Source: Desulfohalovibrio reitneri (GTDB lineage: Bacteria > Desulfobacterota > Desulfovibrionia > Desulfovibrionales > Desulfovibrionaceae). Taken from it: a stretch of DNA of 64,000 nt. The notes below the pieces were generated by a model. It had not been told where the DNA came from. It searched no databases and saw only the letters and a program-made list of their open reading frames with translations. The position numbers and the translations under genes were made by a program. Location: assembly GCF_000711295.1 (NCBI RefSeq), contig NZ_JOMJ01000003.1, positions 2,467,671-2,531,670 on the forward strand, written 5' to 3'. Below are positions 27,352 through 35,666 of the stretch, piece by piece. Each line of letters starts with the position of its first letter. Within the stretch, counting starts at the first letter, position 1.

Positions 27352-28686
27352 ATGGCCAGGAAAAAGCGGACGGGCTGCGCGCCCAAGAGACCTGAGGAGC
27401 TGCGCGACTACACCTCGCCTTCGGGCTGGGGCACGCCGGAGGTTGCCTTGGAAGTGGGACGGCTGGCGGAGGAAATCGGCGGCCGCATGGGCATGACCAG
27501 GCGGCAATTCCTCAAGACGCAGATGGGCATGGCCGCCACCTTTCTGGCCATGAACTCCGTTCTGGGGACTTTTTTCGCCGTGGACACGGCCGAGGCGGCG
27601 GAGAAGGGCGCGGCCGCCGAGGCCTCCGCCCGGCTGGAGGAACAGTTCATCTTCGACGTGCAGGTGCACTACCTGCACGAGGACTTTCCCTCGCCGGACG
27701 GGCTTCTCTCCCTGCGCCGGGTGGCCGACCGCTGGAACGGCGGAGGGATGGAGGAGCACACGCACCAGGATCTGCTTTTCGAGAACTTCTACCGCGAGGT
27801 GTTCGAGCAGAGCCAGACCTCCATGGCCGTGCTCAGCAACGCCCCGGCCGACGACCGCCGGGGGTGGTTTTTGACCAACGAGCGCGCCCTGGCTACGCGG
27901 GAGAAGGTCAACCGCCGCAGGGGCAGGCGCTCCCTGTTGGCCCACGGCCTCATCATCCCGGGCCAGCCCGGGTGGCTGGAGGAGTTCGAAAAGACGCTGG
28001 AAATGAAGCCCGACGCCTGGAAGGGCTACACCTTGGGCGACCCCGGCGGCGGCTCCCAATACCAATGGCGGCTGGACGACGAAAAGCTCATGTACCCGGT
28101 CTACGAGCGCATGAAGCGGGCGGGCGTGACCACGGTGTGCATCCATAAGGGGCTTTTGCCCACGGGGTACGCCGGATGGATGGACGAGGACAAGGTGGCC
28201 CACGCCACGGTGGACGACGTGGGCCGGGCGGCCAGGGACTGGCCGGAGCTGGACTTCGTCATCTACCACTCGGCCATCGAGAAGGTCATCCCCACGGCGA
28301 CGGACGCCGAAGCGTTCGCCCGCACCGGCCGCATCGACTGGGTGACGGATCTGGCGGAGATTCCCGAGAAGTACGGCGTAAACAACGTCTACGGGGAGAT
28401 AGGCGCGGCCTTCGCCGACACCTGCGTGGCCCACCCCCGCCTGTGCGCGGGCATGCTGGGCACCCTCATCCGGGGCCTGGGCGCGGACCGCGTCTGCTGG
28501 GGCACGGACTCGGTCTGGTTCGGCTCGCCACAGTGGCAGATAGAGGCCTTCCGCCGCCTGGAAATCCCCGAGGACATGCAGCGGGAGCACGGCTTCCAGC
28601 CGCTGGGCCCGGCGGACGGAGAGGTCAAGCGGGCCATTCTGGGCGCCAATTCCGCCAGGCTGTACGGCATTGATCCCGGGGCGTGA
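27352..28686 (+). CDS. Amidohydrolase-family protein with internal Tat-like signal
   Basis: A 444-aa protein with an amidohydrolase-2 type TIM barrel. The metal-site features are weak but seen: FDVQVHYLHEDF near residue 100, VIYHSAIEKVIP, and GTDSVWFGSPQWQIEAF near the C-terminus. Residues 48-70 read MTRRQFLKTQMGMAATFLAM, a twin-arginine-like export signal but preceded by about 47 residues rather than at the N-terminus. The true start may be ATG 27490 or 27352; the latter has SD GGAG nearby. Substrate unknown. It follows the RND terminator and looks monocistronic. Confidence 0.75.
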   Translation: MARKKRTGCAPKRPEELRDYTSPSGWGTPEVALEVGRLAEEIGGRMGMTRRQFLKTQMGMAATFLAMNSVLGTFFAVDTAEAAEKGAAAEASARLEEQFIFDVQVHYLHEDFPSPDGLLSLRRVADRWNGGGMEEHTHQDLLFENFYREVFEQSQTSMAVLSNAPADDRRGWFLTNERALATREKVNRRRGRRSLLAHGLIIPGQPGWLEEFEKTLEMKPDAWKGYTLGDPGGGSQYQWRLDDEKLMYPVYERMKRAGVTTVCIHKGLLPTGYAGWMDEDKVAHATVDDVGRAARDWPELDFVIYHSAIEKVIPTATDAEAFARTGRIDWVTDLAEIPEKYGVNNVYGEIGAAFADTCVAHPRLCAGMLGTLIRGLGADRVCWGTDSVWFGSPQWQIEAFRRLEIPEDMQREHGFQPLGPADGEVKRAILGANSARLYGIDPGA

Positions 28687-28692
28687 GGCGAC

Positions 28693-29142
28693 TCAGGCCG
28701 CGCCTTCCGGTTCCTCCGCCCGGGCGTCGTGCCCGGCGGCCACCTCCGGCGGCTCCGGGGACTCGTACTCCTCGCCGTCGAACAGCCCCTCGCCGCCGAG
28801 GACCTTCTCGTACGCCACGCCCCACTGGCGCATGTCGCGCAGGATGGGGATGAGGCTGCACCCCAGGTCGGTCAGGGAGTATTCCACGCGGGGCGGCACC
28901 TCGCGGTAGACGCGGCGGTGCACCAGGCCGTCCGCCTCCAGTTCGCGCAGCTGCCGGGTCAGCATGCGCTCGGTCACGTCCGGGATGCCCCGGCGCAGCT
29001 CCCCGAAGCGCAGCACCCCCTCCAGGGAGAGGTGGTAGAGGATGACCGGCTTCCACTTGCCGCCGATGACCTGCAGGGTCAGCTCGAAGTAGCAGCGGTA
29101 TTTCTTGCCCGCCAGTTCCTTGATCTTGCACGGCTCGGGCAC
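28693..29142 (-). CDS. HxlR-family transcriptional regulator
   Basis: A 149-aa winged-helix regulator. CYFELTLQVIGGKWKPVILYHL, then RFGELRRGIPDVTERMLTRQLRELEADGLVHRRVY match HxlR, a group responding to redox or aldehyde stress. The N-terminal PCKIKELAGKKYRC holds a Cys typical of redox-sensing HxlR members. It is divergent from the flavodoxin-like oxidoreductase gene at 29263 and probably controls it through the shared intergenic region. Confidence 0.92.
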   Translation of the reverse strand: MPEPCKIKELAGKKYRCYFELTLQVIGGKWKPVILYHLSLEGVLRFGELRRGIPDVTERMLTRQLRELEADGLVHRRVYREVPPRVEYSLTDLGCSLIPILRDMRQWGVAYEKVLGGEGLFDGEEYESPEPPEVAAGHDARAEEPEGAA

Positions 29143-29156
29143 GGCGTCCCTCCATT

Positions 29157-29197
29157 AGTATACAAAATGTAAGTACCATACATTCAAGACGGTACTT
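29157..29197. promoter_or_regulatory. Divergent hxlR/oxidoreductase operator region
   Basis: TACAAAATGTA (29161-29171) is palindromic except at its centre, and AAGTACC (29171-29177) and GGTACTT (29191-29197) form a perfect inverted repeat with a 13-base spacer. AGTATA (29157-29162) is a -10 candidate on the minus strand for the HxlR gene. The AT-rich patch stands out in GC-rich DNA and is the likely HxlR binding site. Confidence 0.6.
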
Positions 29198-29262
29198 GCG
29201 TTGCGCGCTTGTGTGTGTACGCTCCGTCTCAAGCAACCGTCAAGAACGACAAGGAGACAACC

Positions 29263-29862
29263 ATGTACGCATTGGCCATCAACGGCAGCCCCCGTGAGGG
29301 CGGCAACACCGAGACCCTGCTGCGGGCCGCCCTGGCGCCTATTAAAGAGGCGGGCTGGGACACGGAGCTTATGCAGGTCGGCGGAAAGGACGTGCGCGGC
29401 TGCATCGCCTGCTACAAGTGCTTCGAGAACAAGGACCACCGCTGCGCGGTGAAGAACGACGCCCTCAACGACTACCTGGCCAAGATGTTGGAGGCGGACG
29501 CCATCATCCTGGGCACGCCCACCTACTTCACGGACGTGTCCGCGGAGATGAAGGCCCTGCTGGACCGCAGCGGACTGGTCAGCCTGGCCAACGGCCGCGC
29601 CCTGCGCGGAAAGATCGGCGCGGCCGTGGTGGCCGTGCGGCGCGGCGGGGCCACCCACGCCTATGACTCCATCAACCACATGTTCCTCATGTCGCAGATG
29701 ATCGTGCCCGGCTCCACCTACTGGAACATGGGCTACGGCTGGGCCAAGGAGGACGTGGCCGGAGACGAGGAGGGCATGGCCAATATGGGCAACCTGGGCC
29801 GGGTCATCGCCTGGCTGGGCCAGTCCATCAAGCCCAATCTGGACAGCTTCCCCGCCACCTGA
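29263..29862 (+). CDS. Flavodoxin-like NAD(P)H/ferredoxin-dependent FMN reductase
   Basis: A 199-aa flavoprotein of the iron-sulfur flavoprotein/FMN reductase group. It begins MYALAINGSPREGGNTETLL, the FMN phosphate-binding loop. CIACYKCFENKDHRC is the compact cysteine motif seen in iron-sulfur flavoproteins, and GTPTYFTDVSAEMKALLDR is the second FMN loop. The role is likely detoxifying reduction of quinones, nitro compounds or oxygen. SD AAGGAG is 7 bases upstream. Divergent from HxlR. Confidence 0.9.
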   Translation: MYALAINGSPREGGNTETLLRAALAPIKEAGWDTELMQVGGKDVRGCIACYKCFENKDHRCAVKNDALNDYLAKMLEADAIILGTPTYFTDVSAEMKALLDRSGLVSLANGRALRGKIGAAVVAVRRGGATHAYDSINHMFLMSQMIVPGSTYWNMGYGWAKEDVAGDEEGMANMGNLGRVIAWLGQSIKPNLDSFPAT

Positions 29863-29899
29863 TTCCCCCAGGCCGGTCCAGCCGGTCCACCATCCGCTC

Positions 29900-29935
29900 G
29901 AACACCCCGGTCGGCCCGCTCCGGCCGGGGTGTTC
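29900..29935 (+). terminator. Hairpin terminator after the FMN reductase gene
   Basis: GAACACCCCGG pairs perfectly with CCGGGGTGTTC across a 14-base loop. There is no immediate T-run, but a TTTTG lies about 16 bases later. Stem length alone supports a transcript end or processing stop. Confidence 0.65.
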
Positions 29936-29978
29936 GTCGTGCAATACCCGTTTTGTTGGATTTAGGAGAAGTTTTGGG

Positions 29979-30133
29979 TTGCCGGTTACGGTAACGCCAG
30001 GCTATAATTATGCACCTGATGAGGTTGGATAGAGGTTCGAAAAGTTCGTCGAATTTCGAACCTGGCGTACCGGGAAAGCCGAACCGGAGTCGGCTTGACC
30101 GGTTGAAGGGAACCTGCAACAGGTGGAGCACGC
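29979..30133 (+). promoter_or_regulatory. Promoter and structured leader of the unrecognised gene
   Basis: TTGCCG (29979-29984) and TATAAT (30003-30008) with an 18-base spacer make a promoter; the spacer holds the palindrome GTTAC-G-GTAAC. Transcription should start near 30015, leaving a leader of about 119 bases. The leader holds a 10-bp stem AGGTTCGAAA (30033-30042)/TTTCGAACCT (30054-30063) and two overlapping pairings, AAGCCGA (30076-30082)/TCGGCTT (30090-30096) versus ACCGG (30083-30087)/CCGGT (30099-30103). A hairpin ACCTG-CAA-CAGGT (30112-30124) then takes in part of the SD AGGTGGAG. It looks like a cis-regulatory RNA. Confidence 0.5.
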
Positions 30134-31441
30134 ATGCCGAGCGCAAACGACTGGAGGAACACGGCCGGGCTGTTCGCCCCGGAAATGGACGGCAACGGGG
30201 GCTTCCCGCGCGAGGAGTCACCGGGGAGGCTGCCGGTGGACGGCCCCATGACCACGGAGGAGTACCTGGGCTGGCGCTTCAAGTATCCGCACGACGGGCC
30301 GTGGGACTGGGAGAAGCCCGAGCTTGAATCGGACTTGACGGTGAAGATGGACGGGCCGCTCCGGGGGGATCTCTTCCCCGAGCGTCCCCAGGGCTCGCAA
30401 AATCCACTGCGCTGGGTGGGCTCGTTGTTCGATCCGGATGCCGAGGCCCCGCCCCGGAGGCCGGAGCGGGAGTTCGCCGACCAGCGTTATCCATCCACCA
30501 GGCACAACGGTAGCGAAACCGAATCTCCATCCGTTCGTCCTTTGAGCGAGGAGGGCTCATCCACCACGTCAGCGGTACGCCCCGCGGCCGAGGCGGGAGA
30601 TGGACCGTCATGGTTGCGCGAAAGGGCGAAGGATGCGGCGGACTGGCTCATGGGGGAGGAGACGCGAAAAGGCGTCGGCCGCGTCCTGGAGCAAGTGGGG
30701 GAGACCGCGCCGCGAGCCCTGGGGCAATTGACCGAGGACTTCTGGGAATGGAACAAGAGCGATCCGATGTACAGCAAGGACGCCGATGCCGGGGAAATCC
30801 GGGGCAAGCTGGGCGACGCGGTCTCCACGGGGACCGAAAAGGCGAGCCGGAAAGTTCCCCAGGCTCTGGGCAAAGCGGGGTCGGAACTCGCAGACCGTTC
30901 GAATGAAATCGCATCCACCACCGGGCAGGCCCTGAACAAAGCGGGCTCCGCCACGGTCGAGGCGGCTGAAGACGCGGGCAAGGGGTTGTACGACAACCGT
31001 GAGGAAATCGCCCGGAGCGCGGCCAGGGCGGTACGGCGAACCGGCGATGAAGTCACGGACAAGGAGTTTCTGGACAAAACGGGGCAGGGCTTGGAGATGG
31101 CCTGGATAGTAAACAGGGAAGGCTTGCGGTTGATGCTCGTGCCGCATTCGAAATGCCAGTCGAAGCAGGTTCGGCTCTGCTTGCCCGGAGCATCCAGGGG
31201 CTGGCCTGTACCAGGTCCACCCCGGCAGCTTTCCCACACTCGGAGTCACCCACCGTCCCCGCTGCACAACCCGTATTTCGATTCGCTCCAGGTTGGCGTG
31301 TCCCGGCCGGAATACGTTTTTCCGAGGCGATTGTACGGAACCGTCTTGAACTCTTGGCCGTCGCGGGGTATGCATGGCGTGGCATATATCCTGTCCAGCA
31401 TAAGAAGGAGACGAACATGGTTCATCGTATCCACGTTATGA
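30134..31441 (+). CDS. Unrecognised protein, C-terminal part probably broken
   Basis: Not recognised. It opens at ATG 30134 with SD GTGGAG. Residues 1-110 are rich in Pro, Trp and acidic residues ([17 protein letters not shown]). Residues about 150-320 form long Ala/Glu/Lys-rich amphipathic helices ([55 protein letters not shown]), resembling apolipoprotein-like or late-embryogenesis-type repeats. No signal peptide. After about residue 322 (31100) the composition turns non-coding-like, and the frame runs into wtpA, overlapping its start by 25 bases. A -1 shift near 31098 gives another readable stretch ([15 protein letters not shown]). I think the real gene ended or was cut near 31100-31200. 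Confidence 0.45.
   Translation: MPSANDWRNTAGLFAPEMDGNGGFPREESPGRLPVDGPMTTEEYLGWRFKYPHDGPWDWEKPELESDLTVKMDGPLRGDLFPERPQGSQNPLRWVGSLFDPDAEAPPRRPEREFADQRYPSTRHNGSETESPSVRPLSEEGSSTTSAVRPAAEAGDGPSWLRERAKDAADWLMGEETRKGVGRVLEQVGETAPRALGQLTEDFWEWNKSDPMYSKDADAGEIRGKLGDAVSTGTEKASRKVPQALGKAGSELADRSNEIASTTGQALNKAGSATVEAAEDAGKGLYDNREEIARSAARAVRRTGDEVTDKEFLDKTGQGLEMAWIVNREGLRLMLVPHSKCQSKQVRLCLPGASRGWPVPGPPRQLSHTRSHPPSPLHNPYFDSLQVGVSRPEYVFPRRLYGTVLNSWPSRGMHGVAYILSSIRRRRTWFIVSTL
31346..31386 (+). promoter_or_regulatory. Candidate wtpA promoter with inverted repeat
   Basis: TTGAAC (31346-31351) and TATGCA (31369-31374) are 17 bases apart. TATGC (31369-31373) and GCATA (31382-31386) form an inverted repeat over the -10 box. 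A repressor of tungstate/molybdate transport could bind here; the regulator is not in the window. Confidence 0.45.
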
Positions 31442-32403
31442 TGGCAATCGCATTCTGCCTGTGCGGCATGGTGCTGGCCGGTGCGGGAGCGGCCGGGGCC
31501 GAGCCTTCGGGCGAACTGAAGATCTTCCACGCGGGCAGCCTCAGCGTGCCCTTCGAAGAGATGGAAAAGGCGTTCGAGGCCGAACATCCGGGTATCGACG
31601 TGCAGCGCGAGGGAGGCGGCTCCACGAAGATGGCCCGCATGATCTCCGAGGTGGGCAAACCAGCGGACATCATGGCCTCGGCCGACTACGTCGTCATCGA
31701 CAAGAACCTCATCCCCGACTTCGCGACGTGGAACGCCCGTTTCGCGTCCAACCGCATGGTCCTGTGCTACACGGCGGACTCGCGCTACGCCGATGAGATC
31801 AATGGCGAAAACTGGTACGAGATCCTGCAGCGCGACGATGTGAGCTGGGGGCACTCCGACCCCGACCTGGACCCGTGCGGCTACCGCAGCCTGATGGTCC
31901 TGCAACTGGCCGAGAAGTTCTACGACAAGCCCGGCCTGTACCGGGACCTGCTGGCCAACCGGCCGGAAAAGAACATCCGCCCCAAATCTGTCGAGCTGAT
32001 CTCCCTGCTGCAGTCCGGCAACATGGACTACGCCTGGGAATACCGCTCCGTGGCCGTGCAGCACGACCTGCGATTCGTGGAGCTGGACGACCACATCAAT
32101 CTGGGCAATTACAAGATGGACCCCTTCTACAAGCTGGCCAAGGTCGAGGTCGCGGGCAAAAAACCCGGTGAGACCGTGACCCGCACCGGCAAGTCCATCA
32201 CCTACGGCTTGACCATGATCGACGACGCGCCCAATCCGGAAGCGGCCGAGCTCTTTTTGAGCTACCTCTTCGATCCCGACGGCGGGCTGGCCATTCTGGA
32301 GAAGATGGGGCAGCCGCCGTTCGTGCCCGTGCGTGTGCCCACAGGTGATATGAAGGCGGCCATGCCCGGCCAGCTGCGGCCCCTGGTCGAAGTCAGCGAG
32401 TAG
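31417..32403 (+). CDS. wtpA: Tungstate/molybdate-binding protein (WtpA type)
   Basis: A 328-aa periplasmic receptor. A signal peptide ([19 protein letters not shown]) is followed by [27 protein letters not shown], typical of the WtpA class, with [13 protein letters not shown] and [18 protein letters not shown]. WtpA binds tungstate and molybdate with very high affinity, giving tungsten to AOR-type enzymes. SD AGAAGGAG at 31404-31410 fixes the start at 31417, although the frame is open further upstream. It is followed by wtpB (9 bases) and wtpC (4-base overlap). Confidence 0.92.
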   Translation: MVHRIHVMMAIAFCLCGMVLAGAGAAGAEPSGELKIFHAGSLSVPFEEMEKAFEAEHPGIDVQREGGGSTKMARMISEVGKPADIMASADYVVIDKNLIPDFATWNARFASNRMVLCYTADSRYADEINGENWYEILQRDDVSWGHSDPDLDPCGYRSLMVLQLAEKFYDKPGLYRDLLANRPEKNIRPKSVELISLLQSGNMDYAWEYRSVAVQHDLRFVELDDHINLGNYKMDPFYKLAKVEVAGKKPGETVTRTGKSITYGLTMIDDAPNPEAAELFLSYLFDPDGGLAILEKMGQPPFVPVRVPTGDMKAAMPGQLRPLVEVSE

Positions 32404-32412
32404 GGCGGCTCC

Positions 32413-33252
32413 ATGGCGGACCAAACGGGAGGGGCCGTCGGCGTCAAGGCGCCGGGGCTCCTCCCTTCCGTGCGCAAACTGGCCTTCGGCGGCTGGATGG
32501 TCGGTTCCGTGGCGCTGGTGGTGCTCTTCATCGCCGGCCCGCTGGCCCAGACCGTGGCCTCGCCGGAGTGGCCCGTCTTTGTGGAAACCCTGCGCGACTC
32601 CCAGGTGCTGGGCTCCATCGGCCTTTCCATCGGCGCGGCGGGCCTGGCGGCGGCCTTTTCCGTTCTGCTGGGCACACCGCTGGCCTTCCTGCTGGCCAGA
32701 AGAGAGTTTCGGGGCAAGCGGCTGGTGGAGAGCCTAGTGGACCTGCCCATCATGATCCCGCATCCCGTGGTGGGCATCGCCCTGCTTACAGTGGCGGGGC
32801 GGGGCCAATGGGCCGGGGAGGTGCTGCAGGCCGTCGGCATCCGCCTCATGGGCACTGTCACGGGCATCGTGGCCGTGCTCGCCTTTGTGGGACTGCCGTT
32901 CTACATCAACACGGTCAAGGCCGGCATGGAGGCGGTGCCCGAGAGGCTGGAAAAGGTTTCCCGTTCTCTTGGGGCCGGGCCCGCCGAGACCTTCTTCCGG
33001 GTAACGCTGCCGCTTACCTGGCGGCATATGCTCGTGGGCGTCATCATGTGCATGGCCAGGGCCATCAGCGAGTTCGGCGCGGTGGTCATCGTGGCCTACC
33101 ATCCCATGATAGCGCCGGTGCTGATGTACGAGCGCTTCACCGCCTACGGGCTGAAGTACTCCCAGCCCATCGCCGTGCTGCTCATCTGCATCAGCCTGGC
33201 CTTCTTCCTGCTGCTGCGCATGGTCTCCCTGCCGCGCGGGAGGCGGACATGA
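32413..33252 (+). CDS. wtpB: Tungstate/molybdate ABC permease
   Basis: A 279-aa inner-membrane permease with about six TM helices. The ABC-contact EAA-like loop is SLGAGPAETFFRVTLPLTW, and the segment ISEFGAVVIVAYHP is typical of molybdate/sulfate permeases. It forms the channel of WtpABC. The stop overlaps the wtpC start (ATGA at 33249-33252). Confidence 0.93.
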   Translation: MADQTGGAVGVKAPGLLPSVRKLAFGGWMVGSVALVVLFIAGPLAQTVASPEWPVFVETLRDSQVLGSIGLSIGAAGLAAAFSVLLGTPLAFLLARREFRGKRLVESLVDLPIMIPHPVVGIALLTVAGRGQWAGEVLQAVGIRLMGTVTGIVAVLAFVGLPFYINTVKAGMEAVPERLEKVSRSLGAGPAETFFRVTLPLTWRHMLVGVIMCMARAISEFGAVVIVAYHPMIAPVLMYERFTAYGLKYSQPIAVLLICISLAFFLLLRMVSLPRGRRT

Positions 33253-34289
33253 TACGGGTGGACGGCCTGTGTCTCGACCTGCCGGGCTTCAGCCTGCGCG
33301 ACGTCTCCTTCGAGGTGCCCCGGGGCGGGTTCTTCGCCGTCATGGGGCCCACCGGCTCGGGCAAGACGCTCATTCTGGAGACTATCGCCGGGCTGCTCCG
33401 GCCAAGCGGCGGGGTGATACGCGTGGCCGGGCGCGACGTGGCCCGGTTGCCGCCGGAAAGAAGGGGGGTGAGCCTAGTCTACCAGGACCACGCCCTCTTC
33501 CCGCACCTCAGCGTGCTGCGGAACGTCCGGTACGGCCAGCGCTATCACGGCATCCATGGCCGGGAAGGGCGGGACCTGGCCATGGAGCTTTTGGAGCGGC
33601 TGGGGATGGAGCGACAGGCGCACCGCTCGCCGGTCAACCTCAGCGGGGGCGAGAAGCAGCGCGTGTCCCTCGCCCGGGCCCTTGCCTGCAAGCCGAAGGT
33701 GGTGCTGCTCGACGAGCCCCTGTCCTCCCTCGACCCGCAGTTCCGCGACGGGTTGCGGCAGACGCTGCGGGGACTGCACAGGGAGTCCGGCGTGACCTTC
33801 CTGATGGTCACGCACGACTTTACGGACGCCCTCACCCTGGCCTCGCGCGCCGGGGTCCTGCGCGGCGGCAGGCTGGAGCAGCGGGGTACGGTGCGGGAGA
33901 TATTCCGCCGCCCCGCAACTCCCTTCGTGGCTGACTTCGTCGGCATGCGGAACGTTTTCGAGGCCGAGTGCAGCGACGGCCTCTGCCGGTTCGCAGGGCT
34001 GGAGGTCAGGGTTGGACCGGCCCACGAGCCGGGACCGGCATACGCGGGCTTGCGGCCGGAGGACATGCTCGTGGAACCGGGGCGGAGGGGGGATGGCTGG
34101 CATGTATTCAGGGCCACGGTGGCCAGCCTGTCCGCGGAAGGCTTCGCCTTCACCGCCCTGCTGCGGCGAAACGGACACGTCTTCGCCGCCCAGGTGGATC
34201 AGCACCGCCTCATGGATCAGTCCCTTGAACCCGGCAGAGAGGTGCTCGTGGGGTTCGAGGCGGACCGAGTGCATATCTTCAGCCGCTGA
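33249..34289 (+). CDS. wtpC: Tungstate/molybdate ABC ATP-binding protein
   Basis: A 346-aa ATPase. Walker A is GPTGSGKT (about residues 34-41), the signature is LSGGEKQRVSLARAL, Walker B is VVLLDEPLSSLD, and the switch His is in MVTHDF. The last 110 residues form a molybdate-binding-type regulatory/TOBE domain (YAGLRPEDMLVE). It powers oxyanion uptake through WtpB. The transcript is closed by two tandem hairpins. Confidence 0.94.
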   Translation: MIRVDGLCLDLPGFSLRDVSFEVPRGGFFAVMGPTGSGKTLILETIAGLLRPSGGVIRVAGRDVARLPPERRGVSLVYQDHALFPHLSVLRNVRYGQRYHGIHGREGRDLAMELLERLGMERQAHRSPVNLSGGEKQRVSLARALACKPKVVLLDEPLSSLDPQFRDGLRQTLRGLHRESGVTFLMVTHDFTDALTLASRAGVLRGGRLEQRGTVREIFRRPATPFVADFVGMRNVFEAECSDGLCRFAGLEVRVGPAHEPGPAYAGLRPEDMLVEPGRRGDGWHVFRATVASLSAEGFAFTALLRRNGHVFAAQVDQHRLMDQSLEPGREVLVGFEADRVHIFSR

Positions 34290-34336
34290 GGGAATGCAGC
34301 GCCCAGGAAACACGCGCGGCCGGCGCGCGTTCCACT

Positions 34337-34365
34337 CCCCTTGCATTTTCCCCGCAAGGGGTTTT
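34337..34365 (+). terminator. First terminator after wtpC
   Basis: CCCCTTGC (34337-34344) pairs with GCAAGGGG (34354-34361), followed by TTTT. It lies 48 bases after the wtpC stop. Confidence 0.8.
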
Positions 34366-34391
34366 CAATCAGTATTTGTGCTAGGCGCTGG

Positions 34392-34420
34392 CCGCCTCCA
34401 GCCGTGGGGGCGGTTTTTTT
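34392..34420 (+). terminator. Second, tandem terminator after wtpC
   Basis: CCGCCTCCA (34392-34400) pairs with TGGGGGCGG (34405-34413), one G-U, around a GCCG tetraloop and followed by seven T. A second stop in tandem insulates the next gene. Confidence 0.88.
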
Positions 34421-34474
34421 CGGCCTTCCGGCGAGGGGAGGTTGTGGCGCGAACAGAGAGGGAAAGGAGGGAAC

Positions 34475-35398
34475 ATGCGGCTGTACGGAAGCGTGCGCAA
34501 GCAATTGAGTCTGCCCAGATGGCGGCGGGTGACGCGGACCATCGCCCAGCAGGTCTGCATCGCCTTCGGCGCGGCGCTGGCCGCGCTTGGCTACGTGCTC
34601 TTCCAGCTTCCCTTCAATCTGGCCGCGGGCGGCATGTCCGGCCTGGGCATCATCGTCAACCACTACAGCGGCTTCCCCCCGGGGCTGTTCTTTCTGCTGT
34701 CCAACGTACCGCTCTTCGCCGTGGGCTACTTCTTTCTGGGCAAATGGCGGTTCGTCTGGTCCTCGGCCCTGGCCGTGGTGGTTTTCTCCCTGGCCACAGA
34801 CTTCATCTCCATGCAGGCGCCCGTCATCTTCGAGACGTTTCCCCTCACCAAGGACAAGCTGCTGTCCTCGATCTACGCCGGGCTGCTCTACGGCATCGGC
34901 ACCGGCATCATCTACCGCTACGGCGGCACCATCGGCGGCACGTCCATCCCGGCCCGCATCATCTACAACGTCACGGGCTTTCCGCTCTCCCAGTCCTACC
35001 TCTTCACGGACGGCCTCATCATCCTGCTGGCGGGACTGGTCTTTAGCTGGGAAACGGCCCTGCTGGCCTTCCTGACCCTGCTGCTTATCGGCATGGCCTC
35101 GGATTTCGTGCTGGAGGGCACCAGCCAGGTGCGGACCATCATGATCGTCACCGAGCACCCCCGGCCCATCCAGTCCGCCCTGGTGCAAAAGATGAAGCGC
35201 GGCGTGACCACCTGGGACGTGCGGGGAGGCTACAGCGGCACCGAGCGGACCCTCATCTACTGCACGGTGCTGCGCTCCAAGGTGTACGACGTAAAGCACA
35301 TCGTGGGTCGGCTGGACCCCACCGCCTTCATGGTGGTGGGCCTGTCCCAGCAGACCTGGGGCGGCTACAACGCCCCCAAGATCGGCCACCTGGAGTAG
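34475..35398 (+). CDS. YitT-family membrane protein (DUF161/DUF2179)
   Basis: A 307-aa inner-membrane protein. About five or six TM helices come first (GAALAALGYVLFQLPFNLAAGGMSGLGIIVNH, GLFFLLSNVPLF). They are followed by a cytoplasmic DUF2179 domain (VRTIMIVTEHPRPIQSAL, RGVTTWDVRGGYSGTERTLIYCTVLRSKV). Transport or sensory roles have been proposed for the family without proof. SD AAAGGAGG is clear. It is bounded by terminators upstream; no partner gene is apparent. Confidence 0.88.
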   Translation: MRLYGSVRKQLSLPRWRRVTRTIAQQVCIAFGAALAALGYVLFQLPFNLAAGGMSGLGIIVNHYSGFPPGLFFLLSNVPLFAVGYFFLGKWRFVWSSALAVVVFSLATDFISMQAPVIFETFPLTKDKLLSSIYAGLLYGIGTGIIYRYGGTIGGTSIPARIIYNVTGFPLSQSYLFTDGLIILLAGLVFSWETALLAFLTLLLIGMASDFVLEGTSQVRTIMIVTEHPRPIQSALVQKMKRGVTTWDVRGGYSGTERTLIYCTVLRSKVYDVKHIVGRLDPTAFMVVGLSQQTWGGYNAPKIGHLE

Positions 35399-35666
35399 GG
35401 GGCGCGGGCATTCGGCCCGATTCCTCCTTCAGCTTGATCGAGTCAAAACACTTCCCCGGGGTCCGGGGTTCACCCTCTCTAGGCGGGGCTGGGTCAGCCC
35501 TGGTGGGAGGACCGCCGCGGGGGATCGTACCGAGAGGGCGGCAGGCCAACGCGAAAGTACATATAAACCCCTATTGGCAGACTTGCCTCCCCCTGGCATG
35601 TGATGTTCACGTGGGATTCGCCGGCGGAGCGGATGGTATCCGAATTGCCGCGCCAAAACGGCATTC

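Noticed and set aside
30031..30063. tRNA T-arm-like GGTTCGAA in the leader of the unknown gene
   Set aside because: No acceptor, D or anticodon arms can be drawn around it; it belongs to a 10-bp inverted repeat.
35573..35590. Sigma-54-type promoter before the TPR gene (TTGGCAG-ACTTGCC)
   Set aside because: The spacing between GG and GC is 7 bases, not the required 10.
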